From an uncultured Desulfovibrio sp. (GTDB lineage Bacteria; Desulfobacterota; Desulfovibrionia; Desulfovibrionales; Desulfovibrionaceae), in the NCBI RefSeq assembly GCF_910584445.1, contig NZ_CAJUBO010000013.1, positions 1 through 30,122 of the forward strand: 30,122 bases of DNA. Reading direction: 5' to 3'. A model generated the notes under the pieces. It searched no databases. It had not been told where the DNA came from and saw only the letters and a list, made by a program, of their open reading frames with translations. A program made the translations under genes and the position numbers. Each line of letters begins with the position of its first letter. Within the stretch, counting starts at the first letter, position 1. Below, in pieces: positions 18,150 through 24,778 of the stretch.

Positions 18150-19717
18150 CGCCGACTCTGCTCCTCATCCTCGACGGCTGGGGCATCGCCCCGTCCGGCG
18201 CCGAAGCCGACAAGGGCGATGCCCCCCTGCGCGCGGCCACGCCCAATCTTGACGCGCTCTTCAAAGGACGGCCGCATTCGCGGCTCACCGCCTCGGGCCG
18301 GGCCGTGGGCCTGCCCGAGGGCTATATGGGCAATTCCGAGGTCGGGCACCTGAATATCGGCGCCGGCCGCGTGGTCTATCAGGACATGACGAGGATCGAC
18401 ATCGCGCTGGAGGACGGCTCCTTCGCGGCCAATCCCGTGCTCACGGACCTTCTCGCGCGCGTGAAGCGCGGCGGCGGCCGCCTCCACCTGGCGGGCCTGG
18501 TCTCGGACGGCGGCGTCCACAGCCATATCCGCCATCTGGAGGCCCTGTGCGCCCTGGCGGCCGGTGCCGGGGTGCCGGTACGCATCCACTGCATCATGGA
18601 CGGCCGCGATACGGACCCCAAAAGCGGCGAGGGCTTCGTGAGCGCCCTGGAGTCCGCCATCAGGGACCAGCCCGAAACGCGCATCAGCGACCTCATCGGC
18701 CGTTTCTATGCCATGGACCGCGACACGCGCTGGGAGCGCGTCAGGGAGGCCTGGGACCTGCTGGCCCATGGCGTGAGCGACGCGGGCCTTTCCGCGCCCG
18801 ACGCCGTCACGGCCCTGCGGGATTCCTACGCGCGCGGCGAGACCGACGAATTCGTCAGGCCCGTGCTCATCGAGGGCGGGCGCGAACCCGGCGAGGCGCC
18901 GGGCATGGCCGACGGCGACGGACTCTTTTTCTTCAACTTCCGCGCGGACCGCATGCGCGAGATCGTCAGCGCCTTTATCGGCAAGGACTTTACCGGCTTT
19001 GACCGCGGCCGCGTGCCCGAGTTCGCGGGCGTGGCCTCCATGACGCCGTATGACGCCACCTTTTCCCTCCCCGTGGCCTTTCCCAAGGAGTCGGTGACGC
19101 AGGGCCTGGGCGAGGCGGTGTCCCGCGCGGGCATGCGCCAGCTGCGCCTGGCGGAGACGGAAAAATACGCCCATGTGACCTATTTTTTCAACGGCGGCGT
19201 GGAGGAACCCTTCCCCGGCGAGGACCGCATCCTCGTGCCCTCTCCGCGCGACGTGGCGACCTATGACCTCAAGCCCGCCATGAGCGCGCGCGAAGTCACG
19301 GAAAAGTTTCTGGAAGCCTGGAACAGCGGCGTCTATGACTTTGTGGTCTGCAATCTCGCCAACGGCGACATGGTGGGCCATACCGGCAACCTTGAGGCCG
19401 CCGAGGAGGCCTGCGCCGTTGTGGACGAATGCGTGGGCCGCATGGCGCAGGCCGTGGAGGACCGGGGCGGCCGCATGCTCATCATCGCCGATCACGGCAA
19501 CTGCGAGGTCATGCTCACGCCGGACGGCCGGCCGCACACGGCGCATACCACCAATCCCGTGCCCTGCATCCTCATCGAGCCTGGCGGCGCGGTGACGGCG
19601 CTGGCGGACGGCAAGCTGGCCGATGTGGCCCCCACCCTGCTGCGGCTCTGGGGCCTTGAACCCACCAGCGCCATGACCGGCGAAAACCTCGTCCGGGAGG
19701 GGTCCGCCCGTGGCTGA
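18146..19717 (+). CDS. gpmI: 2,3-bisphosphoglycerate-independent phosphoglycerate mutase
   Basis: This 523-aa Mn-dependent enzyme interconverts 3- and 2-phosphoglycerate in glycolysis and gluconeogenesis. The N-terminus LLLILDGWGIAPSG carries the first metal ligand aspartate. The catalytic serine is S64 in MGNSEVGHLNIGAGRVVYQD, the same number as in E. coli GpmI. Also visible are HIMDGRDTDP-like CIMDGRDTDPKSG, FFNFRADRMREI, TYFFNGG and the C-terminal metal sites IADHGNCE and HTAHTTNPVP. ATG 18146 follows GGAGG with a seven-base gap and overlaps the rsfS stop by four bases. Confidence 0.96.
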   Translation: MTPTLLLILDGWGIAPSGAEADKGDAPLRAATPNLDALFKGRPHSRLTASGRAVGLPEGYMGNSEVGHLNIGAGRVVYQDMTRIDIALEDGSFAANPVLTDLLARVKRGGGRLHLAGLVSDGGVHSHIRHLEALCALAAGAGVPVRIHCIMDGRDTDPKSGEGFVSALESAIRDQPETRISDLIGRFYAMDRDTRWERVREAWDLLAHGVSDAGLSAPDAVTALRDSYARGETDEFVRPVLIEGGREPGEAPGMADGDGLFFFNFRADRMREIVSAFIGKDFTGFDRGRVPEFAGVASMTPYDATFSLPVAFPKESVTQGLGEAVSRAGMRQLRLAETEKYAHVTYFFNGGVEEPFPGEDRILVPSPRDVATYDLKPAMSAREVTEKFLEAWNSGVYDFVVCNLANGDMVGHTGNLEAAEEACAVVDECVGRMAQAVEDRGGRMLIIADHGNCEVMLTPDGRPHTAHTTNPVPCILIEPGGAVTALADGKLADVAPTLLRLWGLEPTSAMTGENLVREGSARG

Positions 19718-19955
19718 GCGCAACGCCCGGCCGCAGGCGCCCGTTGCGCCGGACGGCATGGAGATCCTCTTTTTCTACCAGTGCCCGCAGTGCGGGCGGC
19801 ATGTGCCCGTGGTGGCGCCCACCGAGCCGCGCATGATCACCTGCGACGGCTGCCGGGCCTCGTTCCCCATCATCCCCGTGGACGAGCATGGCCTGCATTA
19901 TGTGCGTATCATGCTCGCCGGGGGCAAGGCCGCCGCCGACCCGGATTTTCTGTAG
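19710..19955 (+). CDS. Small zinc-ribbon-like protein of unknown function
   Basis: This 81-aa protein has two CxxC pairs (C25/C28 in CPQCGR and C45/C48 in CDGC) separated by 16 residues, the spacing of a zinc ribbon. It probably binds one zinc ion. The start is GTG 19710, which overlaps the gpmI stop by eight bases and follows GGGAGGGG by seven bases. ATG 19758 (MEILFFYQ) would give a 65-aa form that keeps both cysteine pairs. It is the third gene of the rsfS-gpmI transcript. I do not recognise a specific family. Confidence 0.75.
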   Translation: MAERNARPQAPVAPDGMEILFFYQCPQCGRHVPVVAPTEPRMITCDGCRASFPIIPVDEHGLHYVRIMLAGGKAAADPDFL

Positions 19956-20256
19956 CGCGCGTTCCCGGAGGGGCCGGGAACCTGCCCCTCCCCCTCCCCT
20001 CACAACGGAAAGTGGGGCCATGCCACTCCGGCGCCCCGCCTTTGCCGGCGCCAGGGCTTTCCTGCCTCCCGCCGCTTTCTGGTGCCGTTCCCTGTCCATA
20101 TCCGCGGGCCGGCTCTTGCCCAATCCCCGGCTTTGCCGTAGTGTGGAGGCATTGCGTCTTTCCAGGCCGGCTGCCCGCCGTGCGTCGCGGCGGCGGCCCT
20201 TCCCCGGACATGGCCCTTTCCTCCACGGGCATCGAGACAGAGGCGACGGAGGCATC
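19956..20256 (+). promoter_or_regulatory. Intergenic region with end-of-operon hairpin and HU promoter
   Basis: A perfect 8-bp stem with a five-base loop (19961-19968 with 19974-19981) lies just after the zinc-ribbon stop. It is followed by a pyrimidine-rich tract instead of a T-run, so it is a possible but atypical terminator. TTGCCC (20116-20121), 17 bases, then TAGTGT (20139-20144) make a good promoter for the HU gene, giving a leader of about 105 bases. The HU frame stays open through this region, but the family is only about 90 residues long. Confidence 0.5.
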
Positions 20257-20532
20257 ATGAACAAAAGCGAGCTGATCAAGGCGCTTGCCGAAGAGAGCAA
20301 TATCCCCCTTGATGACGCGTCCCTGGTGGTGAACACCTTCATCGACGCCATGAAAAAATCGCTGATAGCCGGCGAACGCATTGAAATTCGCGGCTTTGGA
20401 AGTTTCAAGATCAAGGAGTACGGCGGCTATGCCGGCCGCAATCCCAAGACCGGAGAGAGCGTGGAAGTGGTGCCCAAGCGGCTGCCGTTTTTCCGCGCCG
20501 GCAAGGAACTCAAGGAGTTCATCAACAGTTGA
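20257..20532 (+). CDS. HU-family nucleoid DNA-binding protein
   Basis: This 91-aa protein is the normal length for HU/IHF. It starts MNKSELIKALAEESN and contains FIDAMKKSL, then the beta-arm entry RIEIRGFGSFKIKEYGGYAGRNPKTGE with the GRNP motif whose proline intercalates into bent DNA. It ends FRAGKELKEFINS. It should compact and bend DNA as a dimer. ATG 20257 follows GGAGG with a four-base gap. It lies 75 bases before dapA and may share a transcript with it. Whether it is an HU or IHF-like paralogue cannot be settled from this copy alone. Confidence 0.94.
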   Translation: MNKSELIKALAEESNIPLDDASLVVNTFIDAMKKSLIAGERIEIRGFGSFKIKEYGGYAGRNPKTGESVEVVPKRLPFFRAGKELKEFINS

Positions 20533-20533
20533 G

Positions 20534-20570
20534 CGCCGGGCGGGTTTTCTGTCACCCGTATTTCCCGGCG
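20534..20570 (+). promoter_or_regulatory. Hairpin between HU and dapA
   Basis: A 7-bp outer stem (20534-20540 with 20564-20570) and a 5-bp inner stem (20541-20545 with 20554-20558) form a structure right after the HU stop. There is no T-run behind it, so some read-through into dapA is likely. Confidence 0.45.
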
Positions 20571-20607
20571 TCCCCGTTGGAAACGACAGTTCCGCAAGGA
20601 GTATTCC

Positions 20608-21486
20608 ATGTTTTTTTCCGGCGCGATGACTGCTCTGGTGACGCCGTTCAGGAACAACGCCATTGATGAGGAAGGCTACCGCGCCTTCATTGAGAACCAG
20701 ATCTCCGAAGGTATCCACGGCCTTGTCCCGTGCGGCACCACGGGCGAGTCGGCCACGCTGACGCATGAGGAGCACGAGCGCGTCATCGAGATCTGCATCG
20801 AGCAGGCCGCCGGCCGTGTGCCGGTGCTGGCCGGGGCCGGTTCCAACAATACGGAAGAGGCCATCCGCCTCGCGCGTTTTGCCCAGAAGGCGGGCGCCGA
20901 TGGCGCGCTTCTCATCACGCCCTATTACAACAAGCCCACCCAGGAAGGGCTGTACCTCCATTTCAAGGCCATCGCCGAGGCGGTGGACATCCCCCTCGTC
21001 CCCTACAATGTGCCCGGCCGCACGGGGTGCAACATGCTGCCGCCCGTGCTGGCGCGTCTGGCGGCGGAGTTTCCGCATGTGGTCGGCGTCAAGGAGGCCA
21101 CGGGCGACATGGCGCAGGGCAGCGCCATCCTTGAAAGCTGCCCGCAGCGTTTCAGCGTCATGAGCGGCGACGACCTCACGGCCCTGGCGCTCATGGCCCT
21201 TGGCGGCCAGGGGGTCATCTCCGTGACCTCCAACATCGTTCCCGGGCGCGTCGCCGCCATGTGCAACGCCTTTGCGCGGGGGGACCTTGCCGGCGCGCGC
21301 GCCATCCACCACGAGCTGTTCCCGCTGCACCGGGCCATGTTCATGGTGAGCAATCCCATCCCGGTCAAGACGGCGCTGGCCCTGCTGGGCCGCATGTCCG
21401 CCGAGATGCGGCTGCCGCTCTGCCCCATGAGTCCCGAAGATACGGCGAAGCTCACGGAAGTGCTCCGCGCGCAGGGCCTGCTCTGA
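20608..21486 (+). CDS. dapA: 4-hydroxy-tetrahydrodipicolinate synthase
   Basis: This 292-aa TIM-barrel aldolase condenses pyruvate with aspartate semialdehyde, the first step of the diaminopimelate/lysine branch that also feeds peptidoglycan. The Schiff-base lysine is K162 in VVGVKEATGD. Y133 lies in PYNVPGRTG, and the substrate loop is GTTGESATL. Length matches E. coli DapA. ATG 20608 follows AAGGAG with seven bases between. It has no clear promoter of its own and probably depends partly on the HU promoter. Confidence 0.96.
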   Translation: MFFSGAMTALVTPFRNNAIDEEGYRAFIENQISEGIHGLVPCGTTGESATLTHEEHERVIEICIEQAAGRVPVLAGAGSNNTEEAIRLARFAQKAGADGALLITPYYNKPTQEGLYLHFKAIAEAVDIPLVPYNVPGRTGCNMLPPVLARLAAEFPHVVGVKEATGDMAQGSAILESCPQRFSVMSGDDLTALALMALGGQGVISVTSNIVPGRVAAMCNAFARGDLAGARAIHHELFPLHRAMFMVSNPIPVKTALALLGRMSAEMRLPLCPMSPEDTAKLTEVLRAQGLL

Positions 21487-21530
21487 GCGGCCCGGCGCCG
21501 GTGGTTTTGCGGGGCGCCCGCGCGCGTCCC

Positions 21531-21550
21531 GGCGCCGCATGGGCGGCGCC
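21531..21550 (+). terminator. GC hairpin after dapA
   Basis: A perfect 8-bp stem (21531-21538 with 21543-21550) closes an ATGG loop 45 bases after the dapA stop. It lacks a T-run, so the terminator call is tentative; it could be a processing or stabilising hairpin. Confidence 0.4.
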
Positions 21551-21586
21551 CTGATATGCGAAGAGCGAAGAAAGAGGAGTTTTGTC

Positions 21587-22249
21587 ATGCAGGATGCCGT
21601 TTTCGCCGCCTGGCGGGGAATGTTCCGATGCGCCCACGGCCCGCTGCCGGGCCGCGCGTTGCGGCGCGGCGTCGTGGCGCTGCTGGTCTGCGCCCTGGTC
21701 TTCCTCATGGCGCCGGCGCCGTTGCTGGCCGCCGCGCAGGCCGCGCCGGACCCGGTGGTCAGGCTGGAGACGAGCCTGGGCGACATCGTGGTGCGGCTGG
21801 ATGCGCGCAAGGCGCCCATCACCACGGCCAATTTCATCCAGTATGTGAAATCCGGCCATTATGACGGCACGGTCTTCCACCGCGTCATCAGGAATTTTAT
21901 GATCCAGGGCGGCGGCCTGACGCCGGAACTCAAGGAAAAGCGCGCCATGGCCCCCATCCGCAACGAGGCGGACAACGGCCTGCGCAACCAGAAGTACACC
22001 ATCTCCATGGCCCGCACCTCTGACCCGCACTCGGCAAGCTCCCAGTTCTTCATCAACACCAGGAACAACGAGTTCCTCGATTTCAAGGCCAAGACGCCGC
22101 AGGGCTGGGGCTATGCGGTTTTCGGCAAGGTCATCCAGGGCCAGAACGTGGTGGACAAGATCGAGGCCGTCAGCACCGGACGCAAGGGGCACTATGAAGA
22201 CGTGCCCGTGACTCCGGTGATCATCAAGAAGGCCGAGGTCATGGAATAA
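21587..22249 (+). CDS. Periplasmic cyclophilin-type peptidyl-prolyl isomerase
   Basis: This 220-aa protein has a basic N-terminus and hydrophobic segment (about 29-50, VVALLVCALVFLMAPAPLLAA). The segment probably ends in a signal peptidase I site, giving a periplasmic folding catalyst like PpiA. The cyclophilin core follows: LETSLGDIVVRLDARKAPITTANF, FHRVIRNFMIQGGG (catalytic arginine R99), SMARTSDPHSASSQFFIN and GYAVFGKVIQGQNVVDKIE. ATG 21587 has GAGGAG seven bases upstream. A second ATG (residue 12) is possible but has no better site. A hairpin with a GGAA loop follows the stop. Confidence 0.92.
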   Translation: MQDAVFAAWRGMFRCAHGPLPGRALRRGVVALLVCALVFLMAPAPLLAAAQAAPDPVVRLETSLGDIVVRLDARKAPITTANFIQYVKSGHYDGTVFHRVIRNFMIQGGGLTPELKEKRAMAPIRNEADNGLRNQKYTISMARTSDPHSASSQFFINTRNNEFLDFKAKTPQGWGYAVFGKVIQGQNVVDKIEAVSTGRKGHYEDVPVTPVIIKKAEVME

Positions 22250-22281
22250 CCGGCGCGCCACGCGGAAGCGTGTGGCGCCGG
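22250..22281 (+). terminator. Hairpin after the cyclophilin gene
   Basis: Fourteen-base arms (22250-22263 and 22268-22281) pair except for two central positions, around a GGAA tetraloop. The structure begins right after the stop codon. There is no T-run, so it may be a weak terminator or an mRNA 3' stabiliser. Confidence 0.45.
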
Positions 22282-22395
22282 CCGGGGAAGCCGCCTGCTG
22301 TGGGCGTTCGCCCGGCCATCCTGCCGATCCGTGGGGTCGCGCAGGCTTCAGCGGCATGTTTCGCGGCCGCCAACCTGAATCCGGAGGAGTTCTCC

Positions 22396-23307
22396 ATGCC
22401 CAAATTCCTGGCGCTTGCCGCCCTGGCCCTGGCCCTGGCATTTCCCCAGTATGCTTCCACGGCACCGGTCACCGGACCCAAGATCCCCGGTCCCAAGTAT
22501 GTCTACAGCCTGAAAAGCGTCATGCCCGTCGCCGGACGGCAGGGCGTCGCCTGCGACGGCAAGTTCATCTATGTGAGCGGCAGCACCGCCCTCTACAAGT
22601 ATGACATGAGCGGCAAGCTCGTGAAGCAGAACGACAAGCCGTTCGAGGGCTACTCCATCCCCTCCAACCACATCGGCGACATCGACATCTACAACGGCGA
22701 GCTGTACATCAGCGCCGAAAATTTCATGGACGGCGTGGGCAAGGACATCCAGATCGCCGTGCATGACGCGGAAACGCTCAAGCTCAAGCGCACCTTCGCC
22801 TTTGAGCCGAAGTCCGGCCAGGAGGAAGTTTCCGGCATCACCGTCGATCCGGTGAAGGGCACGGTGTGGATGTGCTCCTGGGTGGGCGAGGAGAGCGGCC
22901 GCTACCTCTACGAGTACGACCTCAAGGGCAAGTATCTCCGCAAGGTGCACCTCCAGCCCGTGCCGCAGTGGGTGCAGGGCGTCTACTATCTGGACGGCGC
23001 GCTCTTCGTCACCGCCGATGACGGCACCGCCGACGACAACGAGCCTGACCACATCTACCGCGTGGAAGTCAGCTCCGCCACCAACGCGCCGGTGGTGCTG
23101 GAAAAGACCCTGGACGAGGCCATCAAGCAGGGCGAGATCGAGGGCCTCTGCGTCGATCCGGCCAGCGGCGACCTGCTGGTGCTCATGAACCGCGGCGCGC
23201 GCATCGTCCTGGGCATGGGCAAGGGCTTCTACCCCGGCTATGACAAGGAAGTGAGCGAGATCTACCGCTACTCCATGACGCCCAAGGGCGGTCCCAAGCG
23301 GCCGTAA
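22396..23307 (+). CDS. Secreted beta-propeller-like protein of unknown function
   Basis: This 303-aa protein has an N-terminal signal peptide (MPKFLALAALALALAFPQYASTA, cut near residue 23). After it come repeated blade-like units: GVACDGKFIYVSGSTALYKYD, HIGDIDIYNGELYISAEN, VSGITVDPVKGTVWMCSW, VQGVYYLDGALFVTADDG and IEGLCVDPASGDLLVLMN. The pattern resembles SMP-30/SdiA-regulated/YncE-type propellers, but no catalytic metal set is certain. It should be periplasmic or extracellular. ATG 22396 follows a strong GGAGGAG site. The frame is open upstream to 22270 without a start site. A good terminator follows. It appears to be a single-gene unit; function and ligand are unknown. Confidence 0.85.
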   Translation: MPKFLALAALALALAFPQYASTAPVTGPKIPGPKYVYSLKSVMPVAGRQGVACDGKFIYVSGSTALYKYDMSGKLVKQNDKPFEGYSIPSNHIGDIDIYNGELYISAENFMDGVGKDIQIAVHDAETLKLKRTFAFEPKSGQEEVSGITVDPVKGTVWMCSWVGEESGRYLYEYDLKGKYLRKVHLQPVPQWVQGVYYLDGALFVTADDGTADDNEPDHIYRVEVSSATNAPVVLEKTLDEAIKQGEIEGLCVDPASGDLLVLMNRGARIVLGMGKGFYPGYDKEVSEIYRYSMTPKGGPKRP

Positions 23308-23335
23308 GCCCGGAAGGTCTCGGCCTGCACAGGCG

Positions 23336-23373
23336 AAAAACGGGGGACGCCGTTCCGGAAGGGGCGGCGTCCC
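23336..23373. terminator. Bidirectional terminator between the propeller and adaptor genes
   Basis: A 9-bp stem (23344-23352 with 23365-23373) is flanked on the left by AAAAA (23336-23340), which gives a U-run on the minus strand. It can therefore end the minus-strand adaptor transcript and act on the plus-strand propeller transcript as a bare hairpin. A second small hairpin lies at 23397-23411. I see nothing else in 23374-23493. Confidence 0.6.
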
Positions 23374-23493
23374 TTCGCGTGCGAAAGTGACGGCTACCGC
23401 CATTTTGGCGGAAAAGCGTGGTCTTCCGCCGTATCACGGCGCGGGCGCCAGCTGCCGCATCCCGGGCCAGCAGCCACACAAGAGGTCCAGACC

Positions 23494-24600
23494 CTAGTCG
23501 AGGATCTTTACCGGCAGCCCGGGCGCGAGCCGCACCTGGCCGTCGATCACCACGCGGTCGCCCTTTTCCAGCCCGTCGGCAACGACGGTGCGGCCTTCGT
23601 GCTCGAAAAGGGGCGTCACGGGGCGATAGACGGCGCGGCCGTCCGCATCCACAAGATAGACGTAGCGCTCTTCGCGGCCCGACTGGACGGCGCGGCTCGG
23701 CACCACAAGGGCGTGTTCCGCCATGCCGAGGGGCAGGGCCACCTGGACGAACTGGCCGGGCCAGAGGCGGCGCCCGGGGTTTTCAAAGGTGGCGCGCAGG
23801 CGGATGGTGCCGGTGCGCGTATCGACGCTGTTGTCCACCAGGGTGAGGCGCCCTGTTTCCGGGGTCCCCCCCGTGGGGGTGGCCGTCACGGGCACATTCC
23901 CCCTGCTCATGCGCTCGAGGATGACCGGAAGCTGCGCTTCGGGCACGGAAAAGGTGACATAGATGGGCGACAGGGTATCGATGGTCACGATGGGGGTGGC
24001 GTCCGTGCTTTTGACCATGTTGCCCTTGTCCACGGTGAGCGCGCCCACGCGGCCGCCGATGGGCGCCGTGACCGTGCAGTAGGCGAGGTCAAGGGCCGCG
24101 CTCTCCACGGCGGCCCTGTCGGCCTGGACCGTGGCGCGCAGGGCCGCCGCGTCGGTGGCGGTCTGCTCGTAGGCTTCGCGGCTCACGTAGCCGCCGCCCA
24201 CGAGCTTGCCGTAGCGGCGGCGGTCGTCATTGGCCTTGGCAAGCTGCGCCTCGGACTTGGCGAGCACGGCGCGCCTTTCGCGCAGGGCGGCCTCGAACGG
24301 GCGCGGATCGATCAGCACCAGCGGGGCGCCGGCCTGCACTTCCTGCCCTTCGGTGAAGCGGATGTCGAGCAGTTCGCCGGTGACGCGCGGGGTGACGCCC
24401 ACGGTGGCCGAGGCGCGCACATTGCCCACGGCGGAAAGCACGCGCGGCACGTCCGCCCTGTCCACGGTCCGCACATGCACCGGAGCCGGCGCTGGTCCCC
24501 TGGCGGCGTCGCCGCCGCCGGAACAGGCGGCCGGACCCATGAGGCACGCGGCCGCAAGGCAGAGGGCGAAGGCCCGGTCGCGCCAGAAGCAGGAGTTCAT
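23494..24600 (-). CDS. RND-type efflux periplasmic adaptor lipoprotein
   Basis: This 368-aa membrane-fusion protein has a lipobox (GPAAC, C26) and should be anchored to the inner membrane. Domains in order are a beta-barrel strand (VHVRTVDRADVPRVLSAVG), a lipoyl half (VTGELLDIRFTEGQEVQAG), a coiled-coil hairpin (about 100-160, RERRAVLAKSEAQLAKAND), a lipoyl half (APIGGRVGALTVDKGNMV), then barrel and membrane-proximal domains (RATFENPGRRLWPGQFVQV). ATG 24600 follows AAGGAGG by five bases. Normally the pump gene sits next door, but here the downstream neighbour is convergent and the upstream one divergent, so the RND partner is missing locally. The substrate is unknown. Confidence 0.92.
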   Translation of the reverse strand: MNSCFWRDRAFALCLAAACLMGPAACSGGGDAARGPAPAPVHVRTVDRADVPRVLSAVGNVRASATVGVTPRVTGELLDIRFTEGQEVQAGAPLVLIDPRPFEAALRERRAVLAKSEAQLAKANDDRRRYGKLVGGGYVSREAYEQTATDAAALRATVQADRAAVESAALDLAYCTVTAPIGGRVGALTVDKGNMVKSTDATPIVTIDTLSPIYVTFSVPEAQLPVILERMSRGNVPVTATPTGGTPETGRLTLVDNSVDTRTGTIRLRATFENPGRRLWPGQFVQVALPLGMAEHALVVPSRAVQSGREERYVYLVDADGRAVYRPVTPLFEHEGRTVVADGLEKGDRVVIDGQVRLAPGLPVKILD

Positions 24601-24624
24601 GTCGGCCTCCTTGGGGTTGCGGTG

Positions 24625-24653
24625 AGCATGTACCATGGCGCGGCCCGCGTCAA
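24625..24653 (-). promoter_or_regulatory. Putative promoter of the adaptor gene
   Basis: The minus strand has TTGACG (24653-24648), 17 bases, then CATGCT (24630-24625); a TACATG at a 15-base spacing is an alternative -10. The -35 lies seven bases from the -35 of the opposing speA promoter. Confidence 0.4.
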
Positions 24654-24660
24654 GAACACA

Positions 24661-24688
24661 TTGACTTCGCAAGGCTTTTCGGCATACT
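24661..24688 (+). promoter_or_regulatory. speA: Putative promoter of speA
   Basis: TTGACT (24661-24666), 16 bases, then CATACT (24683-24688). Transcription would start near 24695, about 85 bases before the likely TTG start. It is back to back with the adaptor promoter, so one DNA-bound regulator could affect both. Confidence 0.5.
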
Positions 24689-24778
24689 GGCAAATTCAGT
24701 GGCCGCGCGCCGCCAGGGCAGGCCGCGTTCCGGTTCCGGGGGATCGGTCTGTTTCCGGCAGCCATGATGGAGGTTCTG

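Noticed and set aside
19888..20256. N-terminal extension of HU
   Set aside because: HU proteins are about 90 residues, and a consensus GGAGG sits right before ATG 20257. The extension crosses a likely promoter.
24764..24778. ATG starts for speA at 24764 and 24767
   Set aside because: The GGAGG site would lie inside the coding region and no ribosome site precedes these codons. TTG 24779 is correctly spaced.
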